Source of the DNA: Gracilaria domingensis
Taxonomy: Eukaryota; Rhodophyta; Florideophyceae; Gracilariales; Gracilariaceae
Direction: 5' to 3'
DNA: 64,000 nt
NCBI GenBank assembly: GCA_022539475.1
Contig: VCMS01000136.1
Location: forward strand, 62,001 to 126,000
A model generated the notes under the pieces. That model worked only from the letters and a program-made list of their open reading frames with translations, made no database searches and had not been told where the DNA came from. The position numbers and the translations under genes are program-made. Below are positions 1-11,927 of the stretch, piece after piece (the stretch's first letter is position 1; each line of letters begins with the position of its first letter).

Positions 1-397
1 GCCTTGCGCCATCAACTTTTGCAATCAATTGTGTGTTTGCTTTCTCCAAGGGCAAACGCAGACTTTCACACCATTTTCTTCTTGTGAAAACGTCATCGAT
101 CATTCCGAGTCTTTGAAAAAACCTACGGATCCCTTTTCTTACTCAACATGTTTGAAGTATGCTGCCATGCATTACATTCTATTGGCGCTCCTGCTCCTGT
201 ATGCTTCAGCGCTGGATCTGGCTCACAATAACGGTAGCCTCTATGAAGCTAGCAGAAATTATTGAAGAGCGATAGTGACAGATGTCAGATTGCTTCAAAG
301 TCAGAAGAGGCCTGTAATCCGCACCCGCACGCGCACCGCTTTGAAGAAGATCGGTTTAAGTCATTCTTTGTAGCTCGCGCAGGAGAAAAAAACTGTC
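1..397. other. left-edge region, no supported gene
   Basis: Nothing convincing is seen here. A 78-codon plus-strand frame (29-265) with a hydrophobic stretch near its middle exists but has no recognisable motif and is too short to trust. The region probably holds the transposase-side end of the first DNA transposon, but no terminal inverted repeat or CACTA terminus could be found. Confidence 0.3.
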
Positions 398-3300
398 TCA
401 CTTTACTGCAATAACCCCTCGAAGAGTTTCGTCAACGTTCCCAAGTCTTCTAGACTTACCATCCTTGTCGAGAAAGTATATGCGGCGAGATATGTGCAGT
501 ACTCCGATACTTCGCTGAATCATCTGCGCAACCTCTGTGGACTTTGATGTGATCCTTCTACCTTCAGTGAAGCACACGTCCGCATCTAAGTCTTGTATTA
601 GTCCTTGTTCCCATGTTATGTCTACGAGAACAAGTTGAACTCGTCTTTTCTGTGGTTGCGTGAGAAGAGTTAACTCAAGAATCTTTGTGACGCTTCCGAA
701 GTACACATCCCGGGATCGTCGTGCATCACCATCATGTGAGGAGGAATTGAATGTGGAGGAGCAGGAACTGTCATCAGTCACTATGAAGTGAGCAGCGATA
801 TAGTGCTTTTGGCGACAGCCAGATCGCTTTGATGATCATTTGTGATATGCCTGGTTCGTTTCAATGGAAATTGAACTTTCGGGCTTGCGAATGATGGCGC
901 TTTCATAGTCTCTAGCTCTGGCGATGTGAAAACTAGTTTGAACTCCGAGTGTATCGGTAACAAAACTGCGAATGGCACGATTGCGTTCATGAGTCTGCCA
1001 ATTTTGTCCAGGATCTCGGTAGCTTCCAACGCAGAGAACGTTTACCCCAAACAATTCCTCAAAGTCTGCATCCTCTCTTCCGCTTTCAGGGTGTGCTACA
1101 CTGGTATGATACTCATCCTCATCAACGTTTTGGATGCTATTGCAACTTAGTCTCATAGCGAGCAGTCGAAAGTTCTTGTAGAAAATGTGAGTGCAGAGGT
1201 TTCGGCTGTTTTGGATGCGTTTTCCATTCTCTCCCAGTAATCTTTCAACAACAAATTGTGACGACAATGGCAATGGACCGCAGTGACGAAGCAGATCAGG
1301 GATGTGAAGAACTGCATGTGAAGAAGGAGTGAAACAATGAGCGTCAGATTCAGCCTCATAGAAGAGAACAACATACCTCGCATACAGCTCTTCCACTGTT
1401 TTTCGCAGGTATTCCACTGGTTCATTTGAGCAATCGTATTGAAAACAAAGAGTCACCATCTGTGAAGTCAAAACCCAGAGACGTAAAATCTTCTTCGACA
1501 CTTTGAAGCAATGCAGGAATGGGGTAAGGTATATCTCTGCGTGTCTCTTCAAGTCCTCCGCTTTGTACTTCAATAGATACTCCAACGAGAAAGGAGGTCT
1601 ACCCCAAGAACTCGGTATTCCGTTTGAAGCATTGGCCATGGCTTCGTTGATTTTACGCAGAGTTTGCGATGGTATGCAGTATGCAGGTAGCTCCGTTATG
1701 TTTGCGTGTCTGGGATGCGCAGCTGTAATAAGTTGGAGTACTTTCTTTACCCACCCGAGAAGAACGAGATGAATTACGTCATACGGAAATGAATACACAT
1801 AATCCAGCTGCAACTTAGAAAGGCACGGTCTTCTTTTGATCCCTGTTTCTCTGATGATTTTCTTTCTGGATACGGGTGTATATGCCCGCTGCTAAGCTTG
1901 AGCCATGTATTCTTTATATCTGAATGGGTTCGTTTTTCTCCCATTTCAAGACGAATGATTTCATGCACGGTCATCCGTGCTCTCCTTTTGAGGGCGTTAT
2001 CAAATACTTTTGCGGTTGTTTCCGGGCACGCGCATGATGTTTTCAATTCTCTCACATACCCCTTGCTTTTACAGCAGAATCTACAGAACTTCCGTGCGTT
2101 GTGACCTGCGTATCCGAAAACCTTTGATGCCGCTGGCCAGTCTGCTGTGAAATACAACATGAACGCCTTCAGATTTCGAATCTTTCCATCATGGCACGGA
2201 ACTCTTATACCGTTTTCTAACGATTTCAAATCCGTCACGAGAGGTTCCAAAAAGGTTTCGAAGTACGCTGGGTCATGTGCTCCCGGAATAACAGCATGAA
2301 TTATGGAATTAGAAGCTTGGCTTCGCTTTGAGAAAGAAAAGTTCAATACGGTTGATATCACTGGCCACGTTGACACACTGTTACCCATTCTATCCCTACC
2401 ACATTCAAATCCGTCGGTCGACAGAGACAGAAAGACAACGACTTCCTCTTCAGGGTTCCAATTTCTCATTCGATTCCCATGTTGTTGGAAGAAAAGCTCG
2501 CCATGGTAATAGTCATGGGGAGTGTGTTGTTCTCCTTTGCCTAGCAGAAAGTTTTGTGCTCTTTTACAGCCGTTCATTATCTCGGTGAAGTATGCCTCAG
2601 AATTGCAGAGTCCCACAAGTGCCGAAGATACACCCAGATACCAAAACATCATACCGGTTTTGCGGAATGGTGAAGTACAAGTGGGACAGACTTTGGAATT
2701 TTTTAACACCCCAGATCGAGCATTATGTCCCTCTCTACAGATACTGATTGCCGATTTTCGCAGTTTAGAACTCTTGATTGAATATGAAATAAGCGATCGA
2801 TAAGAGAAGCATGCAGAGATTGGTCGAGTACGAATCAAATTCTCGATTGCACGCTTTGATATATTGGACGTTTCCGCTTGGAAGATGAAATCCGATATGC
2901 GTTCGAATTCGAACTGTATGTGACTCTTTTCACACAATTCGTGTCCCAAAGCACTCAAATAAGTGTTGCTATCACAGCGCAGACCGCTGTTTAAAGAGCT
3001 TTGAAATAATATCTCTCCAGAACACGAAAAACTGTATGCTTCCTCCATGAGGTTGGGGATTTCATCTTCTGTTTCATTTTCGTTAATTGGGCTCTCGTTC
3101 GAATCAACTGTGCTTCTAAGTTTACTGGTGGGGTCAGATGTGCCTAACTCATCGAGAACCATTGCGTTCGTATCTCCCTGCGGAACGGAAGTGTAATTTG
3201 TGTGAATGGAGTGTGTAGATCGTGATTCAAATGGCACAACATTGTCGTTCACGGAAATTGGACATGCAGAGTTCATCGCCTGTTCCCATCTGAAGGCTCT

Positions 3301-3444
3301 CTTGTATGATCTTGTTACTTGATGTTGTACACGTTCTGCTTCTTCGACATTATCGCCAGTATCGTCATTTTCAAGAAAACAATTGGACTGTTCTCCTTGG
3401 TCATTCTCCCATCGGAATCGCTTTCGACGAGTATGCCGGTACAT
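398..3444 (-). pseudogene. Tnp2-type (CACTA/EnSpm-like) transposase, element 1, broken
   Basis: The ATG at 3444 opens on a basic segment (MYRHTRRKRFRW). The middle carries the Tnp2 family signature: LSLSTDGFECGRD, then WPVISTVLNF, IPGAHDPAYFETFLEPL, and a tail of HNARKFCRFCC like the metal-binding cysteines that follow the catalytic core. The frame is lost near 1800-1860 and resumes one frame over with LQLDYVYSFPYDVIHLVLLG, matching the family motif of aromatic-D-x-x-H-x-x-LLG. An in-frame TGA at 836-838 precedes a C-terminal domain (398-781) that ends at TAA. Tnp2 proteins cut and paste CACTA-type elements. Two breaks make this copy non-functional as read, unless the 1.8-kb break is an intron. 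Divergent partner: the accessory gene at 4302. Confidence 0.75.
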
Positions 3445-4301
3445 TTCTGCGTGATCCACAGCACACAAATCTACATCGTACGGCTAGGTGCCAAAAAAGA
3501 TCGAATCGAGCGAGCTCTATCTCCGAGAAGTTGAGAAATTCGCACATCATTTGTCAACGAAATGGATGGAACAAAACTTTACTCAAAAATCAAACTTTGG
3601 TACAAAGTTTTGTTTTCACAATTGGGCAACGTTTCGACTCACGAAGAGTCGTCAAAGCTTTCGCTTCGTGTGAGTTTCACTCGAATCCCCGCGTTTCACC
3701 CCTCCGACTCATGCGTTAAGAACCCAGCATCTCTCTTCTCGCTCTTCTCTCCCACCATGGTCTTCAACGCCAAGTTCAGGAAGACGGTGTTACGGTCCTT
3801 TTCCAGGCTATCATCTCGTCTACTAAGTGCCGATCTTCTCCTAAGATTGTCCTCCTCTCCACCAAAGATACCTGTCGCTGGTTGTAATACCTACAGCGCC
3901 GTCAGTCCACGCAGCGAGGCGAGATCCAAAAGTAAGTCATGAAATATCCCGCCGTTGGTCTACGTCATCACTCGTTTTGGTTCTGACAGCATCCCAATCT
4001 TAAGCTAATCACTTTCGCCGCCCTTACCGTTACTGCCGATAGTGATGTCAACCGCCATTTGCACTCTTTCACAAACGGCAGCTTCAATGCGACTGCCACC
4101 GGCGCCAGCCACCGCAGCGTGCACCATGATGCACAAGTGGAGGCCGCGGAGCGAGTTTGCGCCCGCACACCTGCACCCGCATCGATTTCGAACAATGTAC
4201 ACGATGTTCGTATCGGATCGGAGCGAAACGGCACCAGGGATTTGCATGGACTTCTGCCCCCAAACTCTGTTCCGATTCCGACAGCTTCGTCCAAACGGAA
4301 G
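3445..4301. promoter_or_regulatory. intergenic region between divergent transposon genes
   Basis: This 857-bp stretch separates the minus-strand transposase (ATG 3444) from the plus-strand accessory gene (ATG 4302). The head-to-head layout implies promoters for both, but no clear TATA box or repeated operator was identified. The same arrangement recurs in the second element (about 9061-9487). The plus-strand frame is open back to 4059 without an ATG, so 4302 is the only Met start available. Confidence 0.4.
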
Positions 4302-5465
4302 ATGAAGCCTAAAGATCTTCCAGGTTATCCAACAGGCACACTGATCTCCTCCAGAGTTGTGTTTAACCGCTTATATCAAGAGCACATGGGAAAGTCTCAA
4401 CCGTATGATGATAAATTTCCATTGTACACCGAACTTGCAAATGCAGTGAAGGATACAGCTCGTCGATATCTTTATAAGCGCCTGAAGCTGAAGCGTGGGG
4501 AGCACACGTTTCGTTCCATCCGATCTCAGTTCTCATCCCAACTCATGCAGATTCAGCGAAGCCTGACGGAAACCTTTCCTCTACTTGGAACTGCCCAGAA
4601 CCAATGGATTGTTACCGAGCTCATCAAGGAGGCAGTCCAGCGCGACAAGAAAGCCGTGGTGGAGGCAGCCAAGCGAGACAAGAGACAGCCTGGAAATACA
4701 TCAGCAGCGCAGCCAGCAGCACGAAACCAAGACTCTTTAGCTCAAGGTAACCGTGCCATGCACGACGTAGAACATCCTCAGGAGACACAGGCCCCAGCAT
4801 GCGAGAATCAAGACCCCCAAACATTTGCCGCTGAGCCAGTAGCGCTTCCCATGTCATCTGCTCCAGGGTCATCACCGCATACTTCAAATATTCAGAGTGG
4901 GGAAGTCCAGGGGACGGGCAACGAAGATCCTACTGACAATGAAGAACATGCTGGTCATCGCAGTTTCACGTCTAGGACCCAGGTCGATAAGGAGATCAGA
5001 CGTGAGCAATTAATTCAGCATGATGATGATGAAATCGTGCCGATAGTCCATTCATATCATTCTACTGGCAGCAATTTACTCAACGAAGAGGAAGACGTCG
5101 TGATCAGCAGAGGTTCTAATGGGCATGAGGGAGATGAAGAGATGTATGACTCAAGCTTTTCAGAAGAGGACGAGGAGGTAGCTCGCCCACCACGAAGGAA
5201 GCAAGTGCGAAAGGGAGGTAAGGGAAGTATGGCGAGTAGTCGTACGCGTGCGAAGGTAACTGAAGGACTAGGCCAGCACGCTGCACGCTCACAAGCGTCA
5301 GTCCGAAGCAAGAGGAGAGCTCGATTGACCTCTGAAGTCAGAAAAAGTCGACATGATCGAGGATCCACTCGTCCTCCGAAGTCTCATCGAGCAAAGCGCA
5401 GGGCTCCACAGCAGCGTCGCAGGGCAGCCCATGACTCGGATTCTGACTCTGAAGAAGAGCTATAA
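4302..5465 (+). CDS. transposon accessory protein, basic with acidic C-terminal tail
   Basis: A 387-residue protein starting MKPKDLPGYPTG, with an intact frame. Residues 1-130 look mostly helical and include HTFRSIRSQFS and a lysine-rich helix (EAVQRDKKAVVEAAKRDKR). The middle is low-complexity (Gln/Pro/Ala, then acidic runs such as EEDEEVA). The last 80 residues are Arg/Lys-rich and end in DSDSDSEEEL. This organisation suggests a nuclear DNA- or chromatin-binding protein, and the place beside a Tnp2 transposase recalls the second protein (TNPA-like) of plant CACTA elements; that role is inference. A related but broken copy lies at 9488-10918, aligning around the SQFS motif and the following helix. 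AATAAA at 5662-5667 may be its polyadenylation signal. Confidence 0.7.
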   Translation: MKPKDLPGYPTGTLISSRVVFNRLYQEHMGKSQPYDDKFPLYTELANAVKDTARRYLYKRLKLKRGEHTFRSIRSQFSSQLMQIQRSLTETFPLLGTAQNQWIVTELIKEAVQRDKKAVVEAAKRDKRQPGNTSAAQPAARNQDSLAQGNRAMHDVEHPQETQAPACENQDPQTFAAEPVALPMSSAPGSSPHTSNIQSGEVQGTGNEDPTDNEEHAGHRSFTSRTQVDKEIRREQLIQHDDDEIVPIVHSYHSTGSNLLNEEEDVVISRGSNGHEGDEEMYDSSFSEEDEEVARPPRRKQVRKGGKGSMASSRTRAKVTEGLGQHAARSQASVRSKRRARLTSEVRKSRHDRGSTRPPKSHRAKRRAPQQRRRAAHDSDSDSEEEL

Positions 5466-5929
5466 GTTCTTATCGTCGTTTTCAAGAACATGGCTGTTCA
5501 AGTTCTCTTGTTCTTGTTCTGCAGCCGCCAGCTGACTCTCTTGTACTCGCTCTTCTAGCACAATCGCTTATATTATTTATGCATCTCTATTATGATGCAT
5601 ACAGCCTACTGAATTGTCACTGTGTCATCACGTCTGACGACTATGATGCTACTTTTAGGGTAATAAAATGTTATGTTGTTGCAATGATATCGATCTTTGT
5701 ACGGTCTCATAGCGTACTCTCTTTGGGCAAAAGCTAATCATGAAATGTCCATATTCAGATATACTATGGATTCCTTCTGGTTCCGATATGGCCTACGCTA
5801 CGTTAGCAAACAGTAATGCATTTCAGGACTTATAAAGCACATACTTAGTTCCACTTTCGTCCGCTTCTTATGGCCTTTGGTTGAACTAACACCGTACTAC
5901 TTAAGTGCTAATCAGGGTTTCGGTGCCTT
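5466..5929. other. inter-element region
   Basis: Downstream of the accessory gene of element 1. Apart from the AATAAA at 5662-5667 nothing is recognised. The boundary between the two DNA transposons should fall in or near this stretch, but no terminal repeat pair was found. Confidence 0.3.
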
Positions 5930-6180
5930 TCGGAACCAGCCACATTGTGCACCGCAGTCGAACTCTTTCCGAAACCATTTTGGCCTACATTCGGTCACAT
6001 TGTCAGCATATTTTTCGTACATTTTTTGTCCACATTTTGGCAGCACCTTATGTGGCAACATATTGGCCACATTTTCGGGGCACAATTTCGGCCATCTTTG
6101 GCCCATATTTCGATGCATGATTTGAAGCATGATTTTGTGCCATTGTCGGCCACATTTGGGACGCATATGGGACTTTCAAT
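5930..6180. repeat. degenerate short repeats, candidate subterminal transposase-binding array
   Basis: A cluster of variants of GGCCACATTTTGG occurs in about 250 bp: for example CGGTCACATTGTC, GTCCACATTTTGGC, GGCCACATTTTCGGG, GGCCATCTTTGGCCCATATT and GGCCACATTTGGG. They lie just beyond the 3' end of the element 2 transposase. CACTA-type elements carry arrays of short repeats near their ends that bind the element's proteins; assigning that function here is inference. Long open frames through this stretch are by-products of the repeats. Confidence 0.5.
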
Positions 6181-6471
6181 TTGCCTGTAGGGATTCCGAG
6201 CACCCTTCTCGAGCCCTGAGACGACCCAGCGCGCAAGACAAAGCAAACTCACTGCATCATCTATATCCATCTCAAAAAAGAGCAGAACTTTCCCGTAGAA
6301 CAAATCTATCTCCGTTTCAGAGCTGCCCCGGTACTTGCCGACAACATAACAGGAAGCTCTTGTGTTTGGTTCCTCGCGCCTGAATAACGAGCCAGCATAT
6401 ATAGTGAGATATCCGTCAGCGGCCTTCTCGTCCACCATTCTGCCCCTAGTGATAACGTCGTCGCGATCCTG

Positions 6472-9060
6472 TCATGGAGATCTATGTCGAGAGCCGAACT
6501 CGCGGTGCAGGTACGACTCAAGAAGCGCTTTAAAATCGCATCCGATCGTATTCGAGATTTCGTGGTATGTGCGAACCAATCTTGGATGGCCAAAGGTGTA
6601 CCCTTCAAGATATGGCTTCGAACTACACCGAACTAATGAGCTTCTATAGCCGATCATCTCATCATCTGGAAGGCTCAAATTAATATCGTTCAGAACACAA
6701 TAAATCTTGGCTGACTCGAGTAGTTTGATCTTCTCCAGTACTGACTCCGCCAATCGGAAGGTGGAATTGCATTCCCGCTTATGAGCACCAACGAAATTTT
6801 CGACAGACTACTGCAACAGATATGACAAGGGACCACAGGATCTTAGGGAGTCTTCCAGATGTAGAAGTAAATGGTAAACATACTTGCAGAGATGGACATG
6901 CTCGGGAGCTCCTTTGTAGTACGTAGTCACGAAGCGTGAATAGAAACGTTTGGATAAGTGTCCTATACTGCACAAGTCGGATTCAAACAGGGTCCATTTT
7001 GACAATAACCGACAGAGTTTGACAAAATAAGTCCATCCAGAGAGAGTAGGCGAAGGAGGAATACCGTCCAAGGCGATCAGGCAGAGATCCATGACGAATG
7101 ATTTCCGCTCTGTGGCTTTCCATCTGTTGCGCTTTGTAAGATCTTGTGGTCTTCTTATTCTATCATTGAACAAACGCCCAGCGTTGCAAAGTCTTTCACC
7201 AACCTGTGCCTGGATATTTTTGGATTGCAGAGGAGATATGTCTTCAAAGTTAATCGAGTCGCCACACCAAAGAGACATCATATCCGGATCAATGTTCTCA
7301 AATAATAGATGCATTAAATCGATCGGAAAACCATGGAATGGTTCGAGAAACTCCATGTAATTCACGAGAATACAGGTATCAGTCCCTTCTACTCCCAAGT
7401 TCTGGCACCTTTTTGCCAGCTCTGCGGCTGAAATGGAAGAAGCGCACTCCCGAAGATGCTGCATGGGGTTTATGAACGCTGTGGGAGTACGAAGAGGAAG
7501 GTGAGTTGGATCCCATAATTTCCTGTTGAGAGTTTTCCGCTCTTGTTTCTCTTTGATAAATGGGAGATAGTAGACATGACGCCTACTGGTGAGATAGTGT
7601 CCCTTGATTAGACAAAACCTGCTCGGAACCAGGGCACTGTAACCCTTCAGATTTGTAAGTTTCTTGAGCGCAGCGAGGTCACCCATGACATAGATGAGGT
7701 GAACTCGAATCTTTCTTGTCTTGCCATCCAACATTCTGACTTCGATACCCGATAGAAGTTTCTTGAGCTCATGAAAGAGGGGAATAAGGAAAGAATTGAG
7801 ATCAGATGGAGCGTTCGGGCCCGGAATAATAGATATGGGAAGCATATTCTTCACTTTAAACCTTTCGGACGGATCTGTATTGAGAAGCATTAGAATTATT
7901 GGCCAGTAGCTGTACTCTGTCTTTTTGAACGCGTGGACTCCATCTGTAGAAAGTGGTGCGAAGATGTCGTACTTGACTTCATTCACACCGTCAAGGCGCG
8001 TCACGATAAGGCGCGTCACGATGTTCTTGAAAATCCGTCCTGACGTAAAGTCATCATAAACCTCACATCTCTTCGGACCAAAGCACCGCTTCAATTGCTT
8101 CCAATAGTATTCATACAATTGAGGTCCGGTGGATGGGCTCCCTAGTCTTGCTCTGAGACGCAGTTCTAGATAAATGTAACCAAGCATTGAAATCGGTGCC
8201 GGTATTGATTTACATCTGCGATGATGGCACAGTTTGCGCGTCGTAAGATTTTCAGAGAGCAACAACATATGAGATTGGGAGCAGTACGGATACATTTGAA
8301 ACGGTAGTTGAGACTCGCGAAACAGTGCCTTTTGCACACCAACCCATAATTTGTAAAATGTTCCACGATCCTGGAGCAAATCATTTATCTTCTCTGTTGT
8401 AACCTGCCCATTTTTTATGGCAAAAGGTTATGAGAAAACTGTGAGACTTCATGAACTGTTCAAAAGTCGAGTAGGCTCCTCCCATAGTTGATGCATTGGA
8501 GGTGTCATCGGGGAAAGGGTCATCGACGCTGATTCTCACATCTTCAACCACGCCTTTATCTTCATCACTTAGTCTCAACAGAATTGGGTCACACTCTGAG
8601 GAGAAAAGTTCTTCCTCCTCTGGAGATTCCTCAAAGTACGAGATGCTCCCTGACGCAGATATTACTTGTCCTGGGTCTTCATATTTAGCTGCAGAAGAGG
8701 AGGTTGTGATTTCTTACAATGAATAATCCACCTCAGGAGATATATGGCTCGAAGCTCTACCAGACCCATTAATTTCTGGTATCATCGAGTGCCGGGACCT
8801 AACGTATCCATTAGAAGCCAACGTAGAGAGTGATGGAATTGATATTTCGTGCTCGTCTCTGGTGCCTTTCCTCGAATCACTGGAATGGGACTCAGTGTTT
8901 ACAACAGGAATTGTTGGAAGTCTTGTATTCGTAGATATCGAAGGAGTTCCTTCTTCGTCGCGATTGGAAAGTTCCTCCTCCAATTCTGTTAGAGGCGGAA
9001 CAACTTTTAGCAGTCGTGGGTTTAAACTTCTCTCGAGCTTCAGAGCAGCGCGATAATGTC
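6472..9060 (-). pseudogene. Tnp2-type transposase, element 2, broken
   Basis: Same family as the element 1 transposase: PLSTDGVHAFKKTEYSYWP, then IIPGPNAPSDLNSFLIPL, a DGKTRKIRV strand, and downstream LEPFHGFPIDLMHLLFENI, the aromatic-D-x-x-H motif region. The main frame runs 8379 to 6472 with one in-frame TAG at 6808-6810, after which SVENFVGAHKREC and a C-terminal domain follow in frame. The N-terminal part lies in another frame (roughly 9060-8381, acidic and serine-rich) with a TAA at 8714-8716 and a frame change near 8380. The copy is decayed. Its divergent partner at 9488 repeats the layout of element 1, so both derive from one transposon family. Confidence 0.7.
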
Positions 9061-9487
9061 GGAATGCGGTGACACGGCTGAATATCTTTCCAGAAACGCA
9101 CGGTCACCTACTTGCTTTCGAACATCGATATCCACCCATTGGATTGATCTCGACTTTGTTCGAGCTTTATCACCAGATGCACTATCCTAACGGTCTTGTT
9201 AGAACTTGAATTGTTCCTGCATGGTAAGTTAAGAGAACAGAAGGTGAACAATTGTCCATGGGATTGGATTATTTGTTGCTGGGGACGATGAAGCGAAAAA
9301 AGTAAACTTTCAGCGCATTTCAACCATACTTTTCGTTTGGTGGATCTCTCGTCATGTCTTATAACCTCTTCACCGAGCGCTCGTCTCTCTCCCGTGGACT
9401 TCCCTTCCCATATTCACCGAGTCAGATTGCATTTTCGATCCCTTGCTGTGTCTCCATCTTCTATTCCTCCGCTTTCCTTCGGCGATC
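9061..9487. promoter_or_regulatory. intergenic region between divergent genes of element 2
   Basis: Head-to-head spacer of about 430 bp between the transposase remnant and the accessory remnant, equivalent to 3445-4301 in element 1. No TATA box or operator was recognised. Confidence 0.3.
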
Positions 9488-10918
9488 ATGAAGAAGGATG
9501 TTCTCTGCCACCCCAACGAGTTTTCTCTGCATGGAAAGGTGTATGTTCGGGAACGTCTTTAGCTTGCTATCGTCAAATACAACTCTTCCGTCTCAGTGGA
9601 AGCGGATAAAGCTCCCCCTTTGCCTTGCAGCGGTGAGGCGTGCTTCCAGCTGCTCATGAAGTTCATTGGCGGAGAACTTGAAGCGTCGAGTCCGTGTAAC
9701 CAATACCATGGCAAATTTACTCTTCAGGAGATGGAATCCCAGTTCTCAAACAGTCGATACGAATTTCCGACCGAGTTGAGGCGGATCATGACGGAGATAG
9801 CTGACAAATTTGAACATGTAGCAGCCACTAAACATCTTTGGGCCGCTCATGAAGCGATAAAGGCCAAGCTAGTTAACCGAAAGGCGGAAAGAATGGCTGG
9901 TAAGAGAAGGAAGGCTGAGAAGAAAGCATCATCTAACGGAACTGTGATACAAAGATAAGCGGAAGACCTATCAAAACTGAATGTAAATAAGGTCAAAGCT
10001 GAGAGAATGAGGGCTGGAAAGCTGAAGAAGGCGAGAACAATTCTTCGCGCAAGCACATCGGAGCGTGAGGGAGAGGTCTCCGCTGATGGTTGTGAGGCTG
10101 CTGGTACTGCAGTTCAGATGCGCGACCCAGCGGCCATGAATACCGCGGCTCAATGTAAAAGCGAGGCAAATGGCGAAAAGTTGCCAGCTGGTTCTAATCA
10201 ATCCAGTGAATTGTGTTTGGCTGCTTCAAGCTTATCTCTTGAACATCACCGTGGTATCGGAAACGAAAAAAAACGATTATCTCGTGAAGATGTAAGACGA
10301 AATGGACGAAAGCTGTCACAGGAAGCGCTTCAGACAGAACAAGTTTCTAGAAGGAACCGCCTGGCTCGAGATTTTCAGGAGGTAACGAAAAATTCTCATA
10401 AATGCCATGCAAAGTGACTTGAAGATGTGGAAAAATGCCGTGATGCGGAAAAGTTTCTTGCTGTCACCGAAGACGAATGTGAAACAATGTCTCCGAGAGC
10501 ATGGCATAAAACTTCCGACAAAAACAGCTCTGCCTCTACCTCCTTACGTGTAGAACATAACTATACTGATAAAGATGAAAGTAAGATACAGGATGCAGAA
10601 AGTGGTTTGCCGGTCATTGAACAGGATTCACAGGTTGCGAAGTTAAGTTCAACAGCGATTGGGAAAGCAAGGAGCCAGAGCAACAAGGTGAAGGTTCAGA
10701 ATCACAGTGCAAAGAGAGCCTGCAATCGATCAAAAGGCAAGAATAGGATCGGCAAAGGAAACCAATTGCCAAAGCGCTTCCGTGGTAATGCAGACCAATG
10801 TCATCAGTTGAGTATTGCGAAAAAACATACGAAGAACGGTGGCAGAGCGAAGAAGCCACACAAGTTTGTTTCAGAAACGGTTCGGGTTGTTTCAGAGTCG
10901 TCATCTGATGAAGCATAA
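9488..10918 (+). pseudogene. transposon accessory protein, element 2, with in-frame stops
   Basis: One reading frame runs from ATG 9488 (MKKDVLCHPNEF) to TAA 10918, interrupted by TAG 9560-9562, TAA 9956-9958 and TGA 10415-10417. Start (MKKDVL against MKPKDL), the FTLQEMESQFSNSR segment followed by a lysine-rich helix, the long basic middle and the acidic end (VVSESSSDEA) all correspond to the intact accessory gene at 4302-5465. About 477 codons in total, longer than element 1's 387 because the basic part is expanded. Three stops in one frame without frameshift point to decay by point mutation. Confidence 0.65.
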
Positions 10919-11428
10919 GTTGATACATGAAGATCCACGAACAGGCCCCTGCCCAATTGCTATCGAGGATCTGAGAATGGGTTTTCGCAGGGTTTTCCCA
11001 CCTCTTCAATGTTCTAAATTTCTTCTATTAATCATACTACTTCGTAAAGTGTACTTCTCTTTCTTATTCAAATCCTTTATTCCTTGCAGTGATTGAAGTT
11101 CTCTACAAGTGGGTAAAGAATCGATGAGATTTTGACGTGGAACCACAGCAGCTGCAGGTGGGGGAATGGGTTTCGGCTTTGTTATTCTATGTTTATTGTG
11201 TCATTTCATGCAGTCGTAATGGTGGCCCACATCTGTAATAGAACCCGCTTCTCTCCAGCAGCAGCGAGAACTGCCACACAGAGCGCCAGCTAGCAAAGAG
11301 GCAGTGATTATGAGAATGCTACAAGGAAGTAGCGCCAGCCATGATTTTGATGGGGGATGAAAGACTTTGCGCCTCACATCGAGAGAGATCGTAAGTTTCA
11401 GTACAGTTTAACTTCACAGAAGAGCTGG

Positions 11429-11460
11429 GGTGAAACAAAGTAAGATGACTTTGTTTCACC
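11429..11460. repeat. perfect 12-bp inverted repeat (stem-loop)
   Basis: GGTGAAACAAAG at 11429-11440 and its exact complement CTTTGTTTCACC at 11449-11460, with an 8-nt loop. It lies about 500 bp past the element 2 accessory gene. It could be an end structure of the transposon or an RNA 3' hairpin; neither is shown. Confidence 0.6.
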
Positions 11461-11566
11461 GGTTTTTATAGAGACTAAAATGCTCTCGTAAACATAGTGG
11501 CGTACTTAGAATATAGTAGCTCATGATAGTAAATTCAAATGCAGGCTTAAATACAACTTCAAACTT

Positions 11567-11631
11567 AAATACAAACAATGTGCTCTCGTGTTCAAATGCA
11601 ACTCAAATACAAACAATGTGTTCTCGTGCTC
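11567..11631. repeat. tandem duplication, 27-bp units 38 bp apart
   Basis: AAATACAAACAATGTG followed by an almost identical CTCTCGTGTTC/TTCTCGTGCTC occurs at 11567-11593 and 11605-11631. A small local duplication with no coding context. Confidence 0.7.
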
Positions 11632-11927
11632 ACAGTAAGCCATCCGTGGTGCTACTCTGGTTCCGTGCTGGCGCAACAAAAAAACGCAACCTCGCAACAC
11701 GAAGAAATTTGAACGATCTTATGTCTTCCGGAACCATTGCGAATAAAGTATTTGAAAGAGCTAAACGGGTAAGCGGTGATCACACTTCAATCTTATATTT
11801 AATTCTAGGGTTATTCTGAGTCGGAACACGCGAAAAACTTCTTAGTTTGTCTGCGACGAGAAGTGGTTTCTCCATAACTCATTGTCTTGCGCCTTTTGGT
11901 TGGTCGCCTGTTACGGTGTCGTTTACC

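Noticed and set aside
11495-11499. TAGTG as the right terminus of a CACTA element
   Set aside because: No CACTA partner was found at the other end of element 2, so a 5-base match is not evidence.
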